DNA of 64,000 nucleotides from Streptomyces resistomycificus (lineage in GTDB: Bacteria; Actinomycetota; Actinomycetes; Streptomycetales; Streptomycetaceae). The DNA lies in the NCBI RefSeq assembly GCF_001514265.1, contig NZ_KQ949006.1, positions 100,017 through 164,016 of the forward strand. Direction: 5' to 3'. Below, piece after piece: positions 8,943 to 16,422 of the stretch. The notes beneath the pieces were generated by a model. That model saw nothing but the letters and a program-made list of their open reading frames with translations, had not been told where the DNA came from and did not search any database. A program made the position numbers and the translations under genes. How positions within the stretch are numbered: position 1 is the first letter of the stretch; every line of letters starts with the position of its first letter.

Positions 8943-9053
8943 GCGGTCATCTCCTCGATATGTGTGGGTTGCGCCATCCTTCCACGGGCCCGCACCGAAC
9001 GCGATGTCCGTTTCCCGCCGGTGAGCGGGGTGGACGCGCGCGAGTCTGGGGAC

Positions 9054-9530
9054 ATGACGACGTACACCGCACGGCCCATCGGTCAGGTGGCCCTGAAGGA
9101 GCTGCGCTCTGCTGACGACCGGGGGCGCGAGATCGTTCCCGTGACCGACGAGGAGGGCGGCGCCCCGCTCCGCTGCTGTCTGCGCCGCAGCGCCCCGGGG
9201 GAGCGGATCGCCCTGGTCTCCTACGCCCCGCTGCGCCGCTGGGCGAGGGAGACGGGCGTCGATCCGGGGGCGTACGACGAGCAGGGGCCGGTGTTCGTGC
9301 ACGCGGAGGACTGCGCGGGCCCGGCCGACGACCGGCTTCCCTTCACCGACGCCCACCGCACGGTCCGCAGGTACTCGGCCGACGGACGGATCCTGGGCGG
9401 GCGGCTGGTCGAGGAGCCGGACGGGTTCGGTGACGCCTTCCGGGAGGCCTTCGACGACCCGGCCGTGGCACTCGTCCACGTCCGGGCCGTCGAGTACGGC
9501 TGCTTCCTCTACGAGGTGCGCAGGGACTGA
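9054..9530 (+). CDS. DUF1203 family protein
   Basis: A 158-residue soluble protein. The core PLRCCLRRSAPGERIALVSYAPL together with VFVHAEDCAGP and AYDEQGPVF matches what I remember of DUF1203, a conserved family of unknown function. The Cys-Cys pair and the central His-Ala-Glu/Asp-Cys motif suggest metal or small-molecule binding, but this is not established. The ATG follows 111 bp of DNA shared with the divergent pepN promoter. A neighbouring small conserved gene lies 152 bp downstream. Confidence 0.8.
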   Translation: MTTYTARPIGQVALKELRSADDRGREIVPVTDEEGGAPLRCCLRRSAPGERIALVSYAPLRRWARETGVDPGAYDEQGPVFVHAEDCAGPADDRLPFTDAHRTVRRYSADGRILGGRLVEEPDGFGDAFREAFDDPAVALVHVRAVEYGCFLYEVRRD

Positions 9531-9682
9531 GTACAGGGACGCGCCGGCGGGCGTGCGGTGATCTGGACCTCCGTGTCACCGGGCTTCTACTCTGCCGTTC
9601 ACGATCCGCCGGCGAGTGCGGTGGGAACCGCCCGCGGCGAGACGGCTGCCGCGGCGCAGTCGGCGGCCGCGAGGAGGCTCGG

Positions 9683-10123
9683 GTGGACGAGATCAGCCAC
9701 ATCCTGACGGGAACGGTCGTCCGGTCCGTCGGCAGGGCCGTGGACATGGGGGTCGTCGAGTTCGAGGGCTCCGGGGGCGAGACGGTCATGGCCCATCTGC
9801 AGTGCCCGTTCCGGATGCTGCACGACGGAAAGATCGTCCTGGGATCCGCGGACATGCGGTACGCGCAGAAGGGCGCGGGAGAGCGGGCCTTCGACGAGTT
9901 CCGCATGATCTTCGATGCCCGCACGGCCAAGCTCAACACGATCCTCGCCGAGCTGCGACCCCGCGTCGAGGACGTGCGTGTCGGCGAGGGCGGTGAGCTC
10001 ACCGTGAGCTGGGCGCCCGGGTTCCGGCTCACGGCGTTCCCCGACTGCTCCGGCGCGATGGAGGCCTGGCGGGTCCTGGTCCGCGGCGGTGCCCATCACG
10101 GGTTCCCGCCGGGCACCGTCTGA
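9683..10123 (+). CDS. conserved hypothetical protein
   Basis: A 146-residue soluble protein from a GTG start preceded by a strong GAGGAGG ribosome site 5 bases upstream. It mixes beta-rich stretches (GTVVRSVGRAVDMGVVEFEG at the N-terminus) with a helical middle (FDEFRMIFDARTAKLNTILAELRP) and a C-terminal beta portion. I do not recognise a domain or catalytic motif. A single stop is followed directly by a TGACA array and a strong terminator, so it is probably the end of its transcript. Confidence 0.75.
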   Translation: MDEISHILTGTVVRSVGRAVDMGVVEFEGSGGETVMAHLQCPFRMLHDGKIVLGSADMRYAQKGAGERAFDEFRMIFDARTAKLNTILAELRPRVEDVRVGEGGELTVSWAPGFRLTAFPDCSGAMEAWRVLVRGGAHHGFPPGTV

Positions 10124-10145
10124 CATGACATGACATGACATGACA
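10121..10145. repeat. five tandem copies of TGACA
   Basis: The pentamer TGACA is repeated five times. The first copy begins with the TGA stop of the preceding gene, and the array runs directly into the base of the following terminator stem. Copy-number changes would not alter the protein. Confidence 0.95.
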
Positions 10146-10146
10146 T

Positions 10147-10191
10147 GGTCCGGCCCCCTGCTCCGAAGCCTACGGAGCAGGGGGCCGGACC
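10147..10191. terminator. 19-bp perfect hairpin between convergent genes
   Basis: GGTCCGGCCCCCTGCTCCG (10147-10165) pairs perfectly with 10173-10191 around a 7-base loop. It separates the hypothetical gene from the convergent asd gene and should terminate both directions. Confidence 0.9.
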
Positions 10192-10203
10192 TCGTCCACG
10201 GCG

Positions 10204-11220
10204 TCAGCCCTTGAGCTCGGCCGCCACCAGCTCCGCGATCTGCACCGCGTTCAGCGCGGCGCCCTTGCGGAGGTTGTCGTTGGAGACGAAGAAGGCGAGA
10301 CCGTTGTCGACGGTCTCGTCCGTGCGGATGCGGCCCACGAAGGAGGGGTCCTGGCCGGCCGCCTGGAGCGGGGTCGGGACCTCGGTGACGGCGACGCCGG
10401 GGGCGCCGCCCAGGAGCTCCTTGGCGCGCTCGACGCTGATCGGACGGGCGAAGCGGGCGTTGACCTGGAGAGAGTGGCCCGAGAAGACGGGGACCCGCAC
10501 GCAGGTGCCGGAGACCTTCAGCTCGGGGATCTCCAGGATCTTGCGGGACTCGTGCCGCAGCTTCTGCTCCTCGTCGGTCTCGTTCAGACCGTCGTCGACG
10601 ATCGAACCGGCCATCGGGAGCACGTTGTACGCGATCGGCGCCACGTACTTGTTCGGCGCGGGGAACTCCGCCGCCGAACCGTCGTGCGTCAGCTTCGGCG
10701 CGTCCTCGCCGACCTTCTTGACCTGCTCGAACAGCTCGTCCACGCCGGCCAGCCCGGAGCCGGACACCGCCTGGTAGGTGGCGACGACCAGCGCCTGAAG
10801 GCCCGCCTCGGCGTGCAGCGGCTTCAGGACCGGCATCGCGGCCATCGTGGTGCAGTTCGGGTTGGCGATGATGCCCTTGGGGCGGTTGGCGATCGCGTGC
10901 GGGTTCACCTCGGACACGACCAGCGGCACGTCGGGGTCGCGGCGCCACGCCGACGAGTTGTCGATCACCACGGGGCCCTGGGAGGCGACCTTCTCGGCCA
11001 GCGCCTTGGAGGTCGAGCCGCCCGCGGAGAACAGCACGATGTCCAGGCCGGTGTAGTCGGCGGTGGTCGCGTCCTCCACCGTCACGCCGTCCAGCACCGT
11101 CCCCGCCGAGCGGGCCGAGGCGAACAGGCGCAGCTCCGTCACCGGGAAGTCGCGCTCCGTGAGAATCCTGCGCATGACCGTGCCGACCTGACCGGTGGCT
11201 CCGACGATTCCGACCCTCAC
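10204..11220 (-). CDS. asd: aspartate-semialdehyde dehydrogenase
   Basis: A 338-residue NADP-dependent dehydrogenase converting L-4-aspartyl phosphate to L-aspartate 4-semialdehyde, the branch point to lysine, diaminopimelate, threonine and methionine. The nucleotide motif GATGQVG is at the N-terminus (residues 7-13), the catalytic cysteine is in NPNCTTMA, and the substrate-binding stretch GHSLQVNARFARP is present. The GTG start has AAGGAG about 6 bases upstream. Length is normal for bacterial Asd. It stands apart from an ask gene here, so it may be a second copy in the genome; a genome search would settle that. Confidence 0.95.
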   Translation of the reverse strand: MRVGIVGATGQVGTVMRRILTERDFPVTELRLFASARSAGTVLDGVTVEDATTADYTGLDIVLFSAGGSTSKALAEKVASQGPVVIDNSSAWRRDPDVPLVVSEVNPHAIANRPKGIIANPNCTTMAAMPVLKPLHAEAGLQALVVATYQAVSGSGLAGVDELFEQVKKVGEDAPKLTHDGSAAEFPAPNKYVAPIAYNVLPMAGSIVDDGLNETDEEQKLRHESRKILEIPELKVSGTCVRVPVFSGHSLQVNARFARPISVERAKELLGGAPGVAVTEVPTPLQAAGQDPSFVGRIRTDETVDNGLAFFVSNDNLRKGAALNAVQIAELVAAELKG

Positions 11221-11578
11221 GACGACTCCTTCTGCGTGCTCTCTGCGTGACGTACATGTGCCTGATGCATGGCTGAGGTGTTTCCATCATGCGGTCAGTC
11301 CCGGTCCGCGTGTCCACTTCTTTGGGCGGCGTGCCCGAGGAATGGGACGCGTCCGGCCCCAGGTCCGGCTCCGGTTCTCCCTGCCGGACCCCGCTGAGCT
11401 GCAGAAATTCGTCCGGCAGCGGCCCTGTGCCGCAAGCTGTACTGCCCCACCCCTGCCCGCCGTGTCCCGCCGCACGCGGAGGTGTGACGTACGCCTCTGC
11501 GGTGCGGCGGGAAAAGAGGCCGAACGTTTCGGCCCCCGACGGCGTCATAGAGGAAACGCGGCGAGAAGAGGGGGCGCT
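11221..11578. promoter_or_regulatory. divergent intergenic region asd / sigma factor
   Basis: 358 bp without a convincing gene. It should hold the asd promoter on the minus strand and the sigma-factor promoter on the plus strand. Near the sigma-factor end a perfect inverted repeat GGCCGAA-CGT-TTCGGCC occupies 11518-11534. GAAC at 11522-11525 and CGTC at 11543-11546, separated by 17 bases, resemble an ECF-type -35/-10 pair, suggesting autoregulation (inference). Confidence 0.45.
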
Positions 11579-12118
11579 GTGCTGCGCAGAAAGTCCCGCC
11601 GCGGCCAGGGGGACGGCACACACGACGTGCTGGACGACCCGCTGGACGCGGCCCAGGAACGCCGGGTGCGGGCGGTGCTCGCGCTCGGGGGAGTGCCGCA
11701 GGCGGACCTGCCGGACGGGGTGCAGCAGGTCCGTCTGCGGCTGCTGGAACGCGCGGCCCGGGGGGACGAGGCGCCGCGTGACGTGTCGGCCTGGGCGGCG
11801 GTCGTCGCCTCCAACCTGGCGATGGACTGGCACCGGGCCAAGCGCCGCCAGGAGCGCGTCGGTGAACGCCTCGCCTCCCTGCGCCAGCTGGAACACCCCT
11901 CGGGCGAGGACACCAGCGTGCTCTCCCTGGCCGTGGCCCAGGGCCTGGACGAACTGCCCGACGCCCAGCGCCAGGTGCTCGTCCTGCGTTTCTACGCCGA
12001 CCTCCCGGTGAGCGGCATCGCCGAGGAACTAGGCATCCCCGAGGGCACGGTGAAGAGCCGGCTGCACACGGCGGTACGGGCCCTGCGTGCCCGCCTGCAC
12101 GAGGACGAGGTGGTGTGA
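11579..12118 (+). CDS. RNA polymerase sigma factor (ECF / SigE-like family)
   Basis: A 179-residue sigma-70-type factor. Region 2 is represented by QVRLRLLERAARGDEAPRDVSAWAAVVASNLAMDWHRAKRR (split) and region 4 by a clear helix-turn-helix, VSGIAEELGIPEGTVKSRLHTAV, around residues 142-165. The GTG start was chosen because it precedes the basic LRRKSRR stretch and follows a purine-rich site (GAGGGGG). One base separates its stop from the next start, so it is coupled to a membrane protein that is the likely cognate regulator. Region 2 is somewhat degenerate, as in the SigE-like Streptomyces group. Confidence 0.88.
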   Translation: MLRRKSRRGQGDGTHDVLDDPLDAAQERRVRAVLALGGVPQADLPDGVQQVRLRLLERAARGDEAPRDVSAWAAVVASNLAMDWHRAKRRQERVGERLASLRQLEHPSGEDTSVLSLAVAQGLDELPDAQRQVLVLRFYADLPVSGIAEELGIPEGTVKSRLHTAVRALRARLHEDEVV

Positions 12119-12119
12119 C

Positions 12120-12848
12120 GTGACCGCCGAACACGACGGACGCGCCGGCGCGGACGCGCTGATGGCCGCGATCACCGACGAACCGCTGCCGGACACCGCC
12201 CGCGCCGACCCGGCCTTCCTGGCCGAACACCGCTCGGCCCAGGCCGATCTCGCCCTGCTGCGCGAGCAGCTGGGCCTCATCGGGCACGCCCTCGCCGAAC
12301 CGCCCGCGGCCCCCCGACCGGCGCCCGTTCGCCCGTCCCGGAGCCCGTCCCGGACCCCGGCCCGGCGCCGGGCCTTCAACCTGGCCTTCGGAGCCTTGGC
12401 GGTGACCGCCGCCGCGGCCGTGCTGTCGGGCATGGGCTGGCTGCTGTCCCAGGCCCCGAGCGGAGCCGGCGCCGGCGCGGACAGCGGGGCCGCCAAGCAG
12501 GAGTCCGGCGGTGTCCGCTTCGGCAGCCCCCGCTACCTGGCCTGCGCCCGCACGGTGGCCGAGGGGACCGTCCTGCGCGCCGAGGAACTGCCTGACGGGG
12601 AGCTGCTGCGAGTCACCGTGCGCGTGACCCGCTACTACAAGCCGGCCGAGGGCGAGGACGAACTGACCTACGTGATCAGCCGGTACGTGATGTCCCGTCT
12701 GCCCGCGAAGGGCGACCGGGTGCTGTTCGGGGCCTGGCACGACGCGGCCACACCCGACTCCTGGGTCCTGGGGGAGCGGGCGGTGGCCCGCGAGCGGGCC
12801 TGGATCACCGCCTCGCTCCCGGAGTCCCGCGGGCTGACCTGCTCATGA
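12120..12848 (+). CDS. single-pass membrane protein, probable sigma-factor partner
   Basis: A 242-residue protein from a GTG start one base after the sigma-factor stop. The N-terminal ~75 residues are acidic and helical (candidate sigma-binding part), followed by a Pro/Arg-rich stretch, one transmembrane helix near residues 83-110 (FNLAFGALAVTAAAAVLSGM), and an extracytoplasmic domain of about 120 residues. I see no HxxxCxxC zinc anti-sigma motif. The pairing and topology suggest an anti-sigma or sensor role, but this is inference from context only. Confidence 0.75.
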   Translation: MTAEHDGRAGADALMAAITDEPLPDTARADPAFLAEHRSAQADLALLREQLGLIGHALAEPPAAPRPAPVRPSRSPSRTPARRRAFNLAFGALAVTAAAAVLSGMGWLLSQAPSGAGAGADSGAAKQESGGVRFGSPRYLACARTVAEGTVLRAEELPDGELLRVTVRVTRYYKPAEGEDELTYVISRYVMSRLPAKGDRVLFGAWHDAATPDSWVLGERAVARERAWITASLPESRGLTCS

Positions 12849-12852
12849 GAAA

Positions 12853-12889
12853 GGGCGGGCGCCCGTCACCTGACGACGAACGCCCGCCC
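12853..12889. terminator. hairpin after sigma-factor operon
   Basis: GGGCGGGCG (12853-12861) pairs with CGCCCGCCC (12881-12889) around a 19-base loop, lying between two convergent genes. Confidence 0.6.
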
Positions 12890-12904
12890 CCACAGCCGCA
12901 GTGA

Positions 12905-15900
12905 CTACGGCGTGACCTTCTCGATCTTCACGCTGCCCAGGCCCGCGACCGTGCCGCGCGCGTTGACCAGCTGGACCTGGCCGAAGAACTCACGGCCCTC
13001 CGGGGCGGCCGCGGCGGCGGTGACGCTGCCGGAGACCGTCGTGGAGTCGCCGGTGCCGAGCTTCACCGGCGCCGAGCCGTCGACGGCGACGGAACCGAGC
13101 GCGGCGGAGAAGAACACGTCCTGGTAGTCGTACGCGGTGCTGCCGGCCGGGATCGCGTAGCCGATGACCTCGATGGTGTACGTGCCGGGGGCCGGGTCGG
13201 CCACCGAGACGGACTCCTCCGAGTCGCCGTCGGCGGAGCTGCCGGCTTCCGCGCCCGCCGCGTCGTACACGACGAGGTCGAGGTCGGCGGCGGCGTCGGA
13301 GACGTTGCCGATCGCGACGTCCAGGGACTTGGCGCCCTCGGGCACCGTGACCGTGGTGGTCGCGGTCTCGCCCTCGGCGATCGTCGGGCGGGCCGACTTG
13401 GCCGAGCCGAGCGGGCCGCCGACCAGCTTGCCGTCGACGGCGGCGAGCTTGTTCGTCACCTTCCAGGAGGCGGCGGCCGGCGTGCCGACCTTGGCCTCGG
13501 GCACGGTCACGGTCTCCGGGTCGAAGACCGCGCCGAGGACGGCGACGTCCAGCTTGTACGGGTTGTCGAGCAGCGGCGACGTACGGCGCGACTCGACCTC
13601 GATCTCCCAGACACCCGGCACCGGGTCGGCGTACGAACGCACGTCGGGCCTGCAGCCGTTGCCGTCGAGGTAGTTGTTGTAGCAGTTCGGGGTGCCGGTG
13701 TTGTCGACCGGGACGCCGTAGGGGTGGATGGCGATGAACCGGGTCTGGCTCTGGCCCTTCAGCCCGCCGATCGCGACCTCGAGGGACTTGGCGCCCTCGG
13801 GCACGGTCACGAAGTACGACTGGGTGCTGTTGCGCTGGACCGTGTTCGACGCCGAGAAGGTGTGGTTCACGGGTGCGGAGACCACGACCGTGGTCATGAC
13901 CTGCTTGTCGATGCCCTCGGTCTTCGGGTCGTCGACCTCGAGGATCGCGCTCTTGAGACCGGCGGACTTCGGCGCGGCCTGGACCTTGACGGTGACCGGC
14001 TGGTTCAGCGGCAGCTTCACCTCGTCGGAGCCGACGATCTTGAAGGTGTTCGCCGCGTTGTTCTCGAAGTACAGCTCGTGGCGGACCGGCTTGTCGGCAC
14101 CGGACGTACGGGTGATCGTGACGTCGTACGTCTTCTTCTTGCCGGCCTTGAGGCCGCCCTCACGGTCGTACAGGCCCGTGCCGAAGCCCGGGGTCTTCAG
14201 GAACTGGTCGACCGCGGTGTCGACCGGCGCCTTCACCGTGTAGTCGTGCGCGGTGGCGCCGTCGAGGATCGAGTCCCAGGCGTCCGGGATGTTGATGAGG
14301 CCGACACCCTCCTCGTACGCCTGCGTCCCCTTGATGTGGTCGGCGGTCGAGGTCAGCGCGGTGCGCAGGGCGGCGGGCTTCAGCTCGAAACCCTTGGCCT
14401 TGGCGGCGGACAGCAGCAGCGCGGAGGCACCGGCGGCCTGCGGGGACGCCATCGAGGTGCCCTGCAGCATGCCGTAGCCGGCCGGCAGGGTGTAGCCCGC
14501 CTCGGCGACCGGGGCGCCCGGCAGCCAGGTCTGGATGGTGTTGATCGCGGCACCCGGGGCGACCAGGGTGGGCGTGAACCCGCCGTCCTCACGCGGACCG
14601 CGCGAGGAGAACGGCATCATGGCGTACTTCTTCTCCACGGCCGAGCCGTAGTTGGCGGCCCAGGTCTCCTTGGAGATGGACGCGCCGACCGAGATGACCT
14701 TGTCGGCCAGACCGGGGTCGCCGATCGTGTTGGCACCGGGGCCGGAGTTGCCGGCCGAGATCACCAGCTGGACGCCGTAGGTGTCGATGAGGCGCGTGTA
14801 CAGCTCGGCGCGCGCGTTGTTGCCGTCGTTCAGCGCGGGCAGACCGCCGATCGACATGTTGACGATGTCGACACCGCGGTTGGCGACGAGGTCGATCATG
14901 CCCTCGGTGAGGGCGACGTTGGTGCAGCCGCCGGTCCAGGTGCAGGCACGGGAGGAGACGATCTTCGCGCCGGGCGCGGCACCGTCCATCCGGCCGCCGA
15001 AGAGGCCGTTGGCCGCGGTGATACCGGCGACGTGCGTGCCGTGCTCGGACTCGATGACGCCGATGTTGACGAAGTCGGTCTTCGCGCCGGCGGCGTTGTA
15101 GACGACGTCCTTGCGGATCTCGACGACGAACGGCTGCCGTTCGGCGACGTCGGTCGCCGGGTTGTCGGTGCCGAACCAGCCGATCTGGAAGCCGTCCTTG
15201 TACGGCTTCATCGGGGTGTCGTCACCGAAGTCGTTGTTGTTGTTCAGGTCGACCCGGACGGTGCCGTTCGCCTTGTCGTACAGCACACCCCACACGTCGG
15301 TGGTGTCGCCGTCGCGGTTCGCGTCGCCCTTGGCGTCGCCGCCCGTGGTGGCGGACTCGCGGAACACGTTGATCTCGTACGACCCGGCGGGCGCCGTCCA
15401 GCTCTGGCCGCCGTAGGTGAAGGTGGGGCCGGCCACCGCGGTCAGCATCGCGCGCCAGGTGGCGTCACCGTCGGCGACCGGGTCGGTCGCCGTCACCCAG
15501 TCGACGATCTTGCGCTCGCCGGTGGTGGTCTTCTGCAGCGCCGGGTGGGAGAGGTCCACGCCCGAGTCCAGGACACCGATGGTGACGCCCCGGCCGTCCG
15601 CCTTCGGGTGGTCCTCCACGAAGTCGACGGCGCCCGTCTCGAAGGACGGGTTGTACGGGTTCTCGGCGGGGGTCCGCTTGTTCGGCGCGGCGGCGGCGGC
15701 GGTGGTGCCCTTGCCCGCGGCGCCCTTGACGGTGTCGGCGCTCGGCGTCGGGTCGTCCAGCGGGATGTCCTGGCGCAGGTCGATGCCGTGCACGGAGGAC
15801 AGCTTCGCGGCGGCGGCGATGGCCGAGTCCGCCTTGCCGGTGGGAACCGTGGCGCGGACGTAGCCGAGCTTGTCGTAGGTACGGCCGACCAGGCCGCCCT

Positions 15901-16204
15901 TGACCGAGTCGAGCTGCTCGGCGACCGTCTCGGTCTGCCCGGGCGCGGTGGCCACCATCATCGTGACGGTCTTGTCGCCGGCGGCCTTCGCCTCGGCGAG
16001 CAGGTCCGCGTCGTCGGAACCGAGCTTGTCGTGGGCGGACTTCACGCCCGGGTCGGCTGCGACGGGTGCGTCGTCCGCGGCGAGGGCCATGGGTAGCGGC
16101 CCCGCCGCGGAGAGTGCGGCCACCAGACCGGCGGCCACGGCTATCCGCGCCGCGCGTCTCGCTCCCGGTATCGGTTCACGGTCGCGCTGGGGGGTGAGGG
16201 TCAT
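12905..16204 (-). CDS. secreted subtilisin-like serine protease (S8), large
   Basis: A 1099-residue exported protease. After an arginine-rich N-terminal signal (GARRAARIAVAAGLVAAL) comes a propeptide-like region. The catalytic triad is Asp213 (GVLDSGVDLSHP), His388 (SEHGTHVAG) and Ser584 (GTSMASPQAAG), with the oxyanion Asn486 (SAGNSGPG). The gap of about 175 residues between Asp and His is far longer than in subtilisin and recalls tripeptidyl-peptidase II-type members. The C-terminal half carries two copies of a beta-rich module with the shared phrase VTVPEGAKSL(D/E)VAIG (about residues 770 and 965), similar to pre-peptidase C-terminal domains. The ATG for MTLTPQ was chosen because AAGGGA lies 5 bases upstream; an ATG two codons earlier has no room for a ribosome site. 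Confidence 0.92.
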   Translation of the reverse strand: MTLTPQRDREPIPGARRAARIAVAAGLVAALSAAGPLPMALAADDAPVAADPGVKSAHDKLGSDDADLLAEAKAAGDKTVTMMVATAPGQTETVAEQLDSVKGGLVGRTYDKLGYVRATVPTGKADSAIAAAAKLSSVHGIDLRQDIPLDDPTPSADTVKGAAGKGTTAAAAAPNKRTPAENPYNPSFETGAVDFVEDHPKADGRGVTIGVLDSGVDLSHPALQKTTTGERKIVDWVTATDPVADGDATWRAMLTAVAGPTFTYGGQSWTAPAGSYEINVFRESATTGGDAKGDANRDGDTTDVWGVLYDKANGTVRVDLNNNNDFGDDTPMKPYKDGFQIGWFGTDNPATDVAERQPFVVEIRKDVVYNAAGAKTDFVNIGVIESEHGTHVAGITAANGLFGGRMDGAAPGAKIVSSRACTWTGGCTNVALTEGMIDLVANRGVDIVNMSIGGLPALNDGNNARAELYTRLIDTYGVQLVISAGNSGPGANTIGDPGLADKVISVGASISKETWAANYGSAVEKKYAMMPFSSRGPREDGGFTPTLVAPGAAINTIQTWLPGAPVAEAGYTLPAGYGMLQGTSMASPQAAGASALLLSAAKAKGFELKPAALRTALTSTADHIKGTQAYEEGVGLINIPDAWDSILDGATAHDYTVKAPVDTAVDQFLKTPGFGTGLYDREGGLKAGKKKTYDVTITRTSGADKPVRHELYFENNAANTFKIVGSDEVKLPLNQPVTVKVQAAPKSAGLKSAILEVDDPKTEGIDKQVMTTVVVSAPVNHTFSASNTVQRNSTQSYFVTVPEGAKSLEVAIGGLKGQSQTRFIAIHPYGVPVDNTGTPNCYNNYLDGNGCRPDVRSYADPVPGVWEIEVESRRTSPLLDNPYKLDVAVLGAVFDPETVTVPEAKVGTPAAASWKVTNKLAAVDGKLVGGPLGSAKSARPTIAEGETATTTVTVPEGAKSLDVAIGNVSDAAADLDLVVYDAAGAEAGSSADGDSEESVSVADPAPGTYTIEVIGYAIPAGSTAYDYQDVFFSAALGSVAVDGSAPVKLGTGDSTTVSGSVTAAAAAPEGREFFGQVQLVNARGTVAGLGSVKIEKVTP

Positions 16205-16422
16205 CGGCATCCCTTGTAGGTAAAGGAACGAGCGGGTTGCGGCCGGGTCGATCGGTCCTGACCGCGGTGGCCCGGAATGCGATCCCGGACGATCGCACAG
16301 CTTTACTCATGGGAAGGATGTTTAGGGAGAGTTGACCGAATCGATATGGACGGATGGGGAAAACCCCCGATGCCCTTTGAGGAGATGCGCGGCGAAAGGG
16401 GCGAAACGGCTCGGGTCGGGGT

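Noticed and set aside
5472..9479. Very long overlapping open frames on both strands across pepN (over 1000 codons)
   Set aside because: Products of high GC and third-position bias; the frame with HELAH and GAMEN motifs is the real gene, the others have no recognisable motifs and very biased composition.
11289..12011. Alternative 240-codon plus-strand ORF overlapping the sigma-factor gene
   Set aside because: Different frame from the one carrying the sigma region 4 helix-turn-helix; Ser/Arg/Cys/Trp-rich composition typical of a shadow frame.
13724..16096. 790-codon plus-strand open frame opposite the S8 protease
   Set aside because: Shadow of the protease; composition Val/Gly/Arg/Asp without domains.
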